A DNA stretch of 44,007 bases from Flavobacterium tructae (GTDB lineage: Bacteria > Bacteroidota > Bacteroidia > Flavobacteriales > Flavobacteriaceae), in NCBI RefSeq assembly GCF_002217475.1, contig NZ_MUHH01000038.1, positions 1 through 44,007 on the forward strand, given 5' to 3'. Positions 9,201 to 15,709 of the stretch are shown here, piece by piece. Position 1 is the first letter of the stretch. Each line of letters starts with the position of its first letter. The position numbers were made by a program, and so were the translations under genes. The notes under the pieces are model-generated. The model was not told the origin of the DNA. It did no database searches and saw only the letters and a list, made by a program, of their open reading frames with translations.

Positions 9201-9317
9201 TATGTTGATGTTTTGATCAAAACCAATCAGAAACCGTCAGAAAGCGTCATTGCGTTTTTTGAACAGTGGAAAGATAATGCTTCGCTTAAATCCTTGATTA
9301 AGCAAATTTTAAAATAA
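6213..9317 (+). CDS. large WGR-domain protein
   Basis: The protein has 1034 residues. The N-terminal 75 or so form a WGR domain: KSLKYIDGNSDKFWEINV, FTVTYGKNGTSGTSQTKSF and ATEKLVSEKLKKGY-like ending; the W-G-R signature is degenerate (YGKNG). WGR domains occur in PARP and in bacterial MolR/YehI-like proteins and bind nucleic acids. The remaining 950 residues are mostly helical and repeat-like, with no catalytic motif I can see. No signal peptide, so cytoplasmic. It is followed five bases later by a SWIM zinc-finger protein. The same pairing occurs in bacterial clusters that also encode MoxR AAA+ ATPases and VWA proteins (compare E. coli yeh genes), none of which is present here. The exact C-terminal family is not identified. 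Confidence 0.8.
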   Translation: MKKSLKYIDGNSDKFWEINVTGFEFTVTYGKNGTSGTSQTKSFSTDEECLRNAEKLVSEKLKKGYSENGEVSIASKPKTGKAANSAAVLEEYDAIIKAKDIHLMLPFLKENAKGNVEALKKHIKKNKKYWTQYIDLSKEPEFLKKNKTGNNWGSSWGTRGDQKQKEMITLSAIALFDKADINSWDEVLQLLDEADQKSYVLDTLLWAKPNWLETFILDKVKRQDWVSVNYHILRKFEEEGLLQFNPELYALSLAATNEWRAKTKIRKFINTLVNDTKGYQRDIPELFNYETILHNSFFRDNDNQSYDEFQTWSIVYKTLLDEKKMDRSFFIENAIQIQTKEWNNNLKSFFRKRIEEFNATEEELIVFQENIFSFLHNAYPPITSYGIELVKKIYAHPKFKAKSFLEWLEPLMMRGDCKAAIKNALPILEKISKANPKVNNQIASILADVYVISDLTLQEKVSKIILKIGSSKDKVLKEKLSTYVTLMQGNIKSGLSPFLDEDALMPDDAGFEEYQFQPQKELVLIEEVQLPKDWNEILFQFGNFIASEEVLDTEILMNTYIQQRDLFPADYSVQLQPYQKQLNKFYFESVHKNYMKSFLSQKIENINNKLSTRDSHYLKINTLVLIRPLLEKVQQKIESNSKLPLLSFPSHKPYWVAPKVLLERVIAYQKANEEIDSLDLAIAIARMPRENTHEALPLLNEIEGELKALLSYCLGAEDKLTIDSGSLVSKLLATLGKTTKESGILSLWAVAARTFYPDHTFSEFENTYLKQVPFVVSPFQTEFSFKEKWNEWNNYKTHEKERSPSWYELRFELPQYIKTPNYLLYSLDIYKRSNSWDYNINYGGNTFYWHSLTPQNPDALVMTLLNNCVVPDGSKPELKGFLDVLNRPEMRFSDNVLLLFALCFFQEKKDLRLLASETLMNLIEKQTIDIEKFAEKAAFAATGKYGAFSRLTDGIIALKDISPIHNSALLQFFNTFFACLEVSEKLPTNFKKMVENYVDVLIKTNQKPSESVIAFFEQWKDNASLKSLIKQILK

Positions 9318-9322
9318 AGAAA

Positions 9323-10651
9323 ATGACAGATTTAGAATATAATTATAAAGGAATTTCAACCTACAGTAAAACAAAGGGAATCAATAATTTGGTTTTGGCC
9401 CATCAAACCGAAATTGAGGAAGTCAATAATATTCCGTGCTTTTTCTGGGGAAGTTTAACTGATCCTTATGTTACGGCAAAATGCTGGAGCACGATTGCCA
9501 AAGTAGTGCGTTCGAGTTTTGGACCAGTTCCGCCCAGCCTTCGCGATCCAATTGTTTCTGCAGGTTCAGAAAGACTTCGTTTTGAAGGATTTTCGTCCTG
9601 CAATGGTGTATATGTAAGATTAGACATGAAACCCGAAGCCATCGACGGCGAATTTATTGCCAATGGAACGACTAATGTTGATTTTAACGATCCAATGCTG
9701 AATGCGCTAAATGCGATTCAGAAAAATGAAAAGGTAACCCTTGCCGTTGGTCAGCAAGATGTTCAGGTGATAACCAGTAAAACAAAAGTGGTCGAGAAAA
9801 AAGTGACTTTACCCATGCGCTGGATCAAAGGATTAACCAGTGTTCAGCTTTATTTGGCTGATATGGATCTGAAGTTCGAACTCAATAAAATACAAACGAT
9901 TCAGCTTTTTCAAAGCCTGCCGAAAGGAAGCGTAAAAGGTGATTTTTTTATCACCAAAAGAGCCGGAAAGTTTATGTTTTCGACTTTGGCAACTTCAGAC
10001 AGTGTTAGAATTGGAGGTGTTCAGAGATTACGTTTGTTAGAAGGGATTCTGGCCATTGTAGATAAGATTTTTATTTACGAATCAGATGATAAGCAGACTT
10101 GTGCTATTGTATGCGAATTTGGCAAAATGCAGCTATTGATGGCTTTTTCTCCGGATTCCTACCGTGGTTTTTCGGGTGAAGGAAATGTTCTGGAAACCAT
10201 GACGGAAAATTTACCGATGGAATGGGTGTACGGATTAAACAGTTTATTAAAATCGAATGAGATGTTTGACCCAACCATGCTTTCGATTGAAAATGATATT
10301 GATTTTGGCACGATGGATAATCTAACGTCCAATTTATCTTCCATGGGATTATTAGGGTATGATTTAAGCGAAAAGGCTCATTTTTATCGTCGTCTTCCCT
10401 TTAAAACAGAGCGTATTTTATCTTTAAATCCGAGATTGAAAAATGCGAAAAAGCTAATTGATAAGGAAGAAGTGGAAATCACAGAACGCAGAGCCGATTA
10501 TATTGAAGCCAAAGTAAAAGGTTCCGGTGTGGTGCATAAAGTAATCATTGATACTACTTCTCAAAAATGTACCTGCGACTGGTTTACGGCTTATCAGGGA
10601 AAGAGAGGAATTTGTAAACATATTTTGGCGGTGAAAATGATACTTTCTTAA
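9323..10651 (+). CDS. SWIM zinc-finger protein
   Basis: The protein has 442 residues. The C-terminus holds a SWIM motif: CTCDWFTAYQGKRGICKH (about residues 419-436), a CxCx12CxH arrangement expected to bind zinc and contact DNA or protein. The N-terminal part includes PCFFWGSLTDPYVTAKCW and SCNGVYVRLDM, typical of the SWIM proteins found beside WGR proteins; no enzyme motif is seen. It starts five bases after the WGR gene, so the two are co-transcribed and probably act together. The function of such pairs is not established; metal homeostasis, stress and conflict roles have been suggested for related clusters. Confidence 0.85.
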   Translation: MTDLEYNYKGISTYSKTKGINNLVLAHQTEIEEVNNIPCFFWGSLTDPYVTAKCWSTIAKVVRSSFGPVPPSLRDPIVSAGSERLRFEGFSSCNGVYVRLDMKPEAIDGEFIANGTTNVDFNDPMLNALNAIQKNEKVTLAVGQQDVQVITSKTKVVEKKVTLPMRWIKGLTSVQLYLADMDLKFELNKIQTIQLFQSLPKGSVKGDFFITKRAGKFMFSTLATSDSVRIGGVQRLRLLEGILAIVDKIFIYESDDKQTCAIVCEFGKMQLLMAFSPDSYRGFSGEGNVLETMTENLPMEWVYGLNSLLKSNEMFDPTMLSIENDIDFGTMDNLTSNLSSMGLLGYDLSEKAHFYRRLPFKTERILSLNPRLKNAKKLIDKEEVEITERRADYIEAKVKGSGVVHKVIIDTTSQKCTCDWFTAYQGKRGICKHILAVKMILS

Positions 10652-10715
10652 GCTTGAGAATTAAAGACATGCTCTACAAATCTTAAAATAAAGTTAAATT
10701 AATTTCTAAAAATGC

Positions 10716-10723
10716 TATATTTG
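10716..10723 (+). promoter_or_regulatory. -7 promoter element of a short transcription unit
   Basis: TATATTTG matches TAnnTTTG. Together with the terminator at 10883-10912 it would define a transcript of about 185 bases starting close to 10730. Confidence 0.5.
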
Positions 10724-10731
10724 TACCTGAA

Positions 10732-10851
10732 ATGGAAATGAAAAATATAAATATTAATCTGTCAGTAGGACTATATAGTGATCGTTTAGCAGGATTTGCC
10801 CCTGTTAAGGACTCAGGATGTGATCTGTATTTTTATGAAATCGAAGTGTAA
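10732..10851 (+). CDS. 39-codon ORF or small RNA
   Basis: The ATG lies eight bases after a good -7 element and the stop 31 bases before an intrinsic terminator. Translation starts MEMKNININLSVGLYSDRL and ends CDLYFYEIEV. The unit could encode a micro-protein or act as a small RNA. No homolog is known to me. Confidence 0.35.
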   Translation: MEMKNININLSVGLYSDRLAGFAPVKDSGCDLYFYEIEV

Positions 10852-10882
10852 ATTGAAGTTACAAACTCAACATAAATATAGC

Positions 10883-10912
10883 AAAGCGTCCTCTTTTTAG
10901 GGCGCTTTTTTT
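10883..10912 (+). terminator. intrinsic terminator
   Basis: AAAGCGTCC pairs with GGGCGCTTT (one G-T pair), loop of eight bases, followed by seven T. It closes the short unit that starts near 10716. Confidence 0.8.
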
Positions 10913-11073
10913 GTTTTGGGGATAATTCAGCAGGATAAAAAAGATGGAAAATGATTACAAATTGATCATAACAAAAAAATATTTAAAAAAATTACACATT
11001 AAATGTTTAATGAATTTTAAAAACACCAAAATATAGTCTTGAAAAGTAATCTGATGAGTAACAGTCATTTGAT

Positions 11074-11265
11074 TTGATAAAAAAGCTGCTTCGATATGCG
11101 GACAGGGATTTCTATGACTTAACCAAAGGGCTTAGTTGTTTGAAAACCAGCAAGTTGAATAATGGTAGAATTTGGAAGTATGATTTTTTTGACATTATCT
11201 TTGCCGAAGAATATCGGGACACTGAATTTCAAAAAACAATAGAATTTAAAAATAAAACAATATAA
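11074..11265 (+). CDS. small ORF of 63 codons, possibly the remnant of a gene
   Basis: It starts with TTG; no ATG is available downstream early in the frame. The sequence (YADRDFYDLTKGLSCLKT, YDFFDIIFAEEYRDTEFQKT) looks protein-like but matches nothing I know. The frame is open only from 11062, so a longer ancestor may have been truncated. Low confidence that it is translated. Confidence 0.25.
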   Translation: MIKKLLRYADRDFYDLTKGLSCLKTSKLNNGRIWKYDFFDIIFAEEYRDTEFQKTIEFKNKTI

Positions 11266-11266
11266 A

Positions 11267-11446
11267 ATGGATTTCATTTTTAACACATATAACGTAAAAC
11301 CAATAAACGCAAGTTCGGCCCTTGAAGGGGTTTACATGCTGGTGCATCATTATAGGCAATATGATAATTATCGTATTTGTTATGAAGCACCTTTAATCGG
11401 GTGCTTTTTTTATGGATTGAAATTTAAAAACGCAAAAGTTGTTTGA
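11267..11446 (+). CDS. 59-codon ORF containing a terminator
   Basis: The ATG is one base after the stop of the preceding ORF, suggesting coupling. Translation starts MDFIFNTYNVKPINASSAL. A strong terminator at 11385-11411 lies inside the last third of the frame, so either the full ORF is not expressed or the transcript is a regulatory RNA. Confidence 0.25.
   Translation: MDFIFNTYNVKPINASSALEGVYMLVHHYRQYDNYRICYEAPLIGCFFYGLKFKNAKVV
11385..11411 (+). terminator. intrinsic terminator upstream of the RNA ligase gene
   Basis: AAGCACC, loop TTTAATCG, GGTGCTT followed by a T run. It separates the small ORFs from the RNA ligase gene. Confidence 0.75.
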
Positions 11447-11489
11447 TGTTCTTCGAGTAAATCGAGGATTTAATTTAAAAGTATATAAG

Positions 11490-12101
11490 ATGAAAAAGAT
11501 AAGTACATTATTTGTTAAAGATCCGCATGATCTGGCAAGGGTAATAAATAAGGTTAGTGATGAAAATAGATGGGTTACAACCGGAGAAGTTATTGCCACA
11601 AGAAAATTTGATGGCTCAGCTGCAGCAATTATTCAGGGAGAATTATTTAAAAGATTTGATGCCAAAAAAGGGCGTGTAATTCCTTCTGGTGCGATTGCAT
11701 GTCAGGAAGCAGATAGTATTACGGGACATCATCCGCATTGGTTAAAATGTGATCGTTTGAAACCTGAGGATAAGTTTTTCTTTGAAGGTTTTGATAATTT
11801 AAAAATTAAGATCGATGGGACATTTGAATTATGCGGTCCTAAAGTGCAGGGAAATCCTGAAAAACTGGAAAAACACATGCTGATGAAACACGGCAGTGAG
11901 GTTTTTGACTTTTCAAATTTTGAATTTGATGATTTGAAAAGATTTTTGTTAGAAAATGATGTTGAAGGTATTGTTTTTCACCATGTTTCAGATGGAAGAA
12001 TGTGTAAGCTAAGGAAATCTGATTTTGGAATAAAACGTTCGAAGTTAGAAATGACCCCAACAAAAAATGCCAATAACTTAATTGTTTCTAACCATGAGTA
12101 A
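11490..12101 (+). CDS. RNA ligase of the RLIG1 (C12orf29/DUF5565)-like family
   Basis: The protein has 203 residues from the ATG at 11490; the longer TTG frame from 11439 adds an unlikely tail. The nucleotidyltransferase motif I is ATRKFDGSAAA with K39 as the predicted AMP-accepting lysine. Downstream come GHHPHWL, FFFEGF, FELCGPKVQGNPEKLEKH, DVEGIVFHHVSDGRMCKLRK (motif IV EGIVFH and a motif V lysine). From memory, the order and wording follow human RLIG1: K-x-DG, HIPGW, L-GTNINGNPYG, IEGIVWHCSDG and IKV. Such enzymes seal 5'-phosphate/3'-OH RNA ends with ATP. No C-terminal extra domain. It sits in A/T-rich DNA with small ORFs and overlaps the next ORF by ATGAGTAA. A role in repair of cleaved tRNA or other RNA is an inference. 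Confidence 0.75.
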   Translation: MKKISTLFVKDPHDLARVINKVSDENRWVTTGEVIATRKFDGSAAAIIQGELFKRFDAKKGRVIPSGAIACQEADSITGHHPHWLKCDRLKPEDKFFFEGFDNLKIKIDGTFELCGPKVQGNPEKLEKHMLMKHGSEVFDFSNFEFDDLKRFLLENDVEGIVFHHVSDGRMCKLRKSDFGIKRSKLEMTPTKNANNLIVSNHE

Positions 12102-12288
12102 AAAAAGTAAGCCTGACCATGATTTTGGTCTTGTTAGTAAAATTAGGTTTAGTGAGTATCTGTTTATTTCGATAACGATATGGATGCAGAGCACACTAAG
12201 CGACGGAAGGAAGAGGGAATACAATAAGTATTGTATCTCTTTTAGAGGTTATTTTCTTGGTAAAGATATTTTAACACTCTATGGATGA
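12094..12288 (+). CDS. 64-residue ORF overlapping the RNA ligase stop
   Basis: The start overlaps the ligase stop in ATGAGTAA (12094-12101), a typical translational coupling arrangement. Translation begins MSKKSKPDHDFGLVSKIRFS and ends GKDILTLYG. No family recognised; the overlap is the only support. Confidence 0.3.
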   Translation: MSKKSKPDHDFGLVSKIRFSEYLFISITIWMQSTLSDGRKREYNKYCISFRGYFLGKDILTLYG

Positions 12289-12344
12289 GAGATCAGGAGG
12301 ATCCCTGAGGTTCCGGAAAATTCCGAAAAAAAAAGTAGAATATT

Positions 12345-12848
12345 ATGAGTAACAATACATTAGAAAAATACAAAAGAGCAATTAGAAAAAAATACGAGAT
12401 AGAAAGAGAAGGAGAATACTTTGATTATTTGTACAAACCTTCTCGTGCAAAACTTCGTGATTTGTGCTGGCTCATTTTCGAAAATAACCCAACAAAAGAG
12501 GACTTGAATGTTTTTAGTAATCTATTGGGCTTAGATTTCGATCATACTCAAAAGAATAAGTTTAAGGAGAAAAAAGATAAGTTCAGACCTATTGAAACCT
12601 TCTTTAAAGGAGAAACAGATCCGTCCAGTATGGATGTTATCAATATGGCTGCAATTTTGGTTGATTTTCATCCTCGTCCTCTCAAGAAGTTTTACGAAAA
12701 TTCTAAAAAGGAAGACACAAAACCAATTAGGAGAATTGAAAAAGCTAAAGAAGTTTTTGAAAAAAAGAGTGCTGCTAAAAAGGAGAAGCCTGAAAAGAAA
12801 TCTAAGAAAAGAAATTTCTTTAGGGATATTAAAAGTATGTTTTTCTAA
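12345..12848 (+). CDS. 167-residue protein with Lys-rich tail, unknown function
   Basis: Residues 1-125 look like a compact helical domain (YKRAIRKKYEIEREGEYFDY, LRDLCWLIFENNPTKEDLNVF, PIETFFKGETDPSSMDVINM). Residues about 126-167 are strongly basic (KKSAAKKEKPEKKSKKRNFF), which suggests binding to nucleic acid or the membrane surface. No signal peptide. It follows the RNA ligase and its overlapping ORF in the same direction, about 55 bases later, and might belong to the same unit. I do not recognise the family. A frame from 12592 within it is a shadow. Confidence 0.6.
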   Translation: MSNNTLEKYKRAIRKKYEIEREGEYFDYLYKPSRAKLRDLCWLIFENNPTKEDLNVFSNLLGLDFDHTQKNKFKEKKDKFRPIETFFKGETDPSSMDVINMAAILVDFHPRPLKKFYENSKKEDTKPIRRIEKAKEVFEKKSAAKKEKPEKKSKKRNFFRDIKSMFF

Positions 12849-12911
12849 AGAAGAGAATTATGAGTTAAAGATTTAAACACCATTATTTTAAAAATTGAAA
12901 AAATAAAAATT

Positions 12912-13073
12912 ATGAATACAATTAGTAGTATCTCTTTAGAAGAAAAGCACAGTAGGCTCACAGTTGCTGAAGAACAGGAAAGTACAATTACTGAATATGG
13001 ATTGGCTGTTTTAAAGGCAAAAAGGGGTGAAGTAACCCAAATGAATGGGTTTTTAATTCGACCACAAGCCTAA
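12912..13073 (+). CDS. 53-residue protein, unknown function
   Basis: The frame begins MNTISSISLEEKHSRLTVAE and ends MNGFLIRPQA, 63 bases after the basic-tailed gene. Balanced composition and codon use look like coding sequence. A terminator follows at 13142-13174. No known domain. Confidence 0.45.
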   Translation: MNTISSISLEEKHSRLTVAEEQESTITEYGLAVLKAKRGEVTQMNGFLIRPQA

Positions 13074-13141
13074 AACGTAAGTCCGCTTTGTGTAGCACTC
13101 ACAACGATTGTTGACTATTTAAAGTGATGTTTGTACAATTA

Positions 13142-13174
13142 AAAAACGGCTGTCTTTATGAGATAGCCGTTTTT
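13142..13174. terminator. bidirectional terminator between convergent genes
   Basis: AAAACGGCTGTCT pairs with AGATAGCCGTTTT with A and T runs on the two sides. It serves the plus-strand small gene and the minus-strand acyl-CoA synthetase. Confidence 0.85.
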
Positions 13175-13199
13175 CGTTGGTTAGTATTATGTTGGTTTA

Positions 13200-14978
13200 T
13201 TAATTTTGTCCGTATATTTTAGCGTAAAGATCTTTGTAAATTTCTTTAATGATTTTACGTTTTAATTTCAGGGTAGGAGTAAGTTGTCCTCCGTCAATCG
13301 ACCAAACGTCTGGAGTAAGTTCAAAACGCTTGATTTTTTCCCAGTGTCCGAATTTCTCGTTAATGGTTTCTACTTCTTCGTCAATACGTTTGATAACCTG
13401 TGCGTTAGAGCTGATGTCTTTGTCGCTGTTTCCTAAAGTTATTTTGTGAATTTTAGCCCATTCTTTTACAAATTCAAAGTTAGGCTGAATGAAGGCTGCC
13501 GGCATTTTTTCGCCTTCACCAATCACCATGATCTGCTCGATAAAACGAGATTGTTTCATGGCATTTTCAATCAACTGAGGAGCAATGTATTTTCCTCCCG
13601 AAGTTTTGAACATTTCTTTTTTACGATCTGTAATTTTAAGGAAACCTTCGCTGTCAATTTCTCCAATATCTCCGGTGTGGAAATAACCGTCTTGTAAAGC
13701 TTCGGCTGTTTTTTCAGGATCTTTGTAGTAACCTAACATTACGTTTGGCCCTTTGCAAAGGATTTCACCGTCTTCGGCAATTTTAACTTCTACATTGCGA
13801 ATTGGTTTTCCAACAGTTCCAATTTTAAAACCTTTGTTTCTTTGGTCGTTTACAGCAATTACCGGTGATGTTTCAGATAAACCGTAACCTTCCATAACCG
13901 GAATTTCAGCAGCAGCAAAAACTCTCGCTAAACGCGGTTGTAAAGCAGCACTTCCTGAAACCATTAAATCTAAGTTTCCTCCCAAACCTTCTTTCCATTT
14001 ACTGAAAATAAGTTTACGGGCAATTTTTAACTGAAATTCGTACCAGGCACCATTGGCACCGTAAGGCTGGTAGCGTAGTCCTAAATCAATGGCCCAGAAA
14101 AATAGTTTTTTCTTAATGCCTGTTAATTCAGCACCTTTTGCGTAAATTTTATCGTAAACTTTCTCTAAAAGTCTTGGAACCGCTGTAATTACATTTGGTC
14201 GTACCTCTTTTAGGTTATCGCTGATTTTATCAATCGATTCACCAAAATAAACCGAAATACCATAAAATTGATAGATGTACAAAATCATTCTTTCAAAAAT
14301 ATGACAAATAGGAAGGAAGCTCAAAGCCGAACTTTTTCCCGGATCAAACGGGATTCTTGGCGCACTGTCTAAAACATTAGAAACAATGTTATGGTGAGAA
14401 AGCATAACTCCTTTTGGTCTTCCTGTTGTTCCGGAAGTATAAATAATAGTAGCTAAATCTTCTGGTTTAATACTGTCTTTTCGGGCTTCAACTTCGCTTT
14501 GGTTGCTGTCGTCTTCTCCTAGTGTTAACAATTCAGACCAGTGTTTGCAACCTTCAATTTCATTAAAAGAATAGACTTCTTTTAAAGTAGGAACGTTTGC
14601 TTTGATCGCGTTTACTTTGTCAAGTACTTCTGTATCGGATACAAAACAGAAAATACTTCCACTATGATTTAATATATATTCGTAATCTTCTTCGGCAATA
14701 GTTGGGTAAATAGGCACGTTTTGAGCACCGGTTTGCAGGATACCAATATCCATAATATTCCACTCCGTACGATTGTTAGAAGTGATTAATGCAATTTTAT
14801 CATCTTTTTGGACACCCATGCGCAATAATGCTCTCGAAATAGCATTTGCTTTTGCAATATATTCCTGGCTAGATGTCTTTTCCCAGACTCCGTTTTTTTT
14901 AGTTGCTAAGGCAACCTGAAGGTTATAAGTTTCTTGTTGATAATAGGGAAAATCAAAAAGGCGTGTGATTGAAACCAT
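13200..14978 (-). CDS. long-chain fatty acid--CoA ligase (AMP-forming)
   Basis: The protein has 592 residues, the usual length for bacterial long-chain acyl-CoA synthetases. The P-loop-like AMP-binding signature is IIYTSGTTGRPKGVMLSHHN (about 178-197). Further motifs are YGLSETSPV (about 372-380), GYFHTGDIG and ITDRKKEMFKTSGGKYIAPQ near 460-490, with the adenylation lysine expected close to the C-terminus. It activates free fatty acids to acyl-CoA through an acyl-AMP, feeding beta-oxidation or lipid synthesis; cytoplasmic or membrane-associated. It stands alone, with a terminator after it and about 165 bp of A/T-rich DNA before it, in which TTAATTTG (minus strand, 15001-15008) may be an imperfect -7 box. 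Confidence 0.92.
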   Translation of the reverse strand: MVSITRLFDFPYYQQETYNLQVALATKKNGVWEKTSSQEYIAKANAISRALLRMGVQKDDKIALITSNNRTEWNIMDIGILQTGAQNVPIYPTIAEEDYEYILNHSGSIFCFVSDTEVLDKVNAIKANVPTLKEVYSFNEIEGCKHWSELLTLGEDDSNQSEVEARKDSIKPEDLATIIYTSGTTGRPKGVMLSHHNIVSNVLDSAPRIPFDPGKSSALSFLPICHIFERMILYIYQFYGISVYFGESIDKISDNLKEVRPNVITAVPRLLEKVYDKIYAKGAELTGIKKKLFFWAIDLGLRYQPYGANGAWYEFQLKIARKLIFSKWKEGLGGNLDLMVSGSAALQPRLARVFAAAEIPVMEGYGLSETSPVIAVNDQRNKGFKIGTVGKPIRNVEVKIAEDGEILCKGPNVMLGYYKDPEKTAEALQDGYFHTGDIGEIDSEGFLKITDRKKEMFKTSGGKYIAPQLIENAMKQSRFIEQIMVIGEGEKMPAAFIQPNFEFVKEWAKIHKITLGNSDKDISSNAQVIKRIDEEVETINEKFGHWEKIKRFELTPDVWSIDGGQLTPTLKLKRKIIKEIYKDLYAKIYGQN

Positions 14979-15145
14979 GTTAGTATATTGAATTTTATCG
15001 CAAATTAAATAAAAATTAGGTATAATTTTTATATTTATCGAAATTTATGGGAAAAATTATAAGTACTTTAGAAAATCTACGAAAACGTTTTCTTTTTTGT
15101 AGTAAAAGGTATAAAAATCAAGAAAAATTGATTTTTACGTAGTAA

Positions 15146-15577
15146 TTATTGTACGTTATAATCTACATATTCTTTTACTCTTTCCCCCATCAGAAACATT
15201 TTTTTCTTGGTAAAATGGATAGAAAATTGTGTGTAATTCCACTCCTCACTGTCATTGGTACGGTACCAGAAAGTATAGGAAGCACTGTTGAAACCTTCTT
15301 TAAAAACCGGAATGCCTTCTTCGGTACATTCAATTCCCCAGTTGATCTTTTTTTTGCTTAGATCTTCATATTGAATAATTCCTGTTCCGTCCGGATTTAA
15401 AATGGTAGAGGGTTCTTTTTTTCCGGCTGGCAAAAAAGTTCCGGGTACCGGATACCCGATGGTGGTGGTAATAAAATGGTCACGGACTTTATAAGTGATT
15501 CGGTCTACGTGAATTTGAGAATGTAATTTTACGGCACTAAATAATAAAGTAAAAAGAAATACTTGCAGGGTTTTCAT
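15146..15577 (-). CDS. small secreted protein, unknown function
   Basis: The protein has 143 residues from the Met that starts a proper signal peptide (MKTLQVFLFTLLFSAVKLHSQ). The frame extends 16 codons further upstream without one. The mature part is beta-rich with WYRTNDSEEWNYTQFSIHF and TTTIGYPVPGTFLPAGKKEP. I do not recognise the family. It lies 132 bp after the TonB-type barrel gene on the same strand. Confidence 0.6.
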   Translation of the reverse strand: MKTLQVFLFTLLFSAVKLHSQIHVDRITYKVRDHFITTTIGYPVPGTFLPAGKKEPSTILNPDGTGIIQYEDLSKKKINWGIECTEEGIPVFKEGFNSASYTFWYRTNDSEEWNYTQFSIHFTKKKMFLMGERVKEYVDYNVQ

Positions 15578-15709
15578 TCTATGTAGGTTTAAGGGTTCTT
15601 GGAGCTGCCAAAAAATTCGGGGCACGAATTTTTTGGCGAATATAGTTCAATTTTCACTAGAAAAATGAATCCCGATTACAAGAATGATATTTTTTACTTT
15701 AATGTAATG

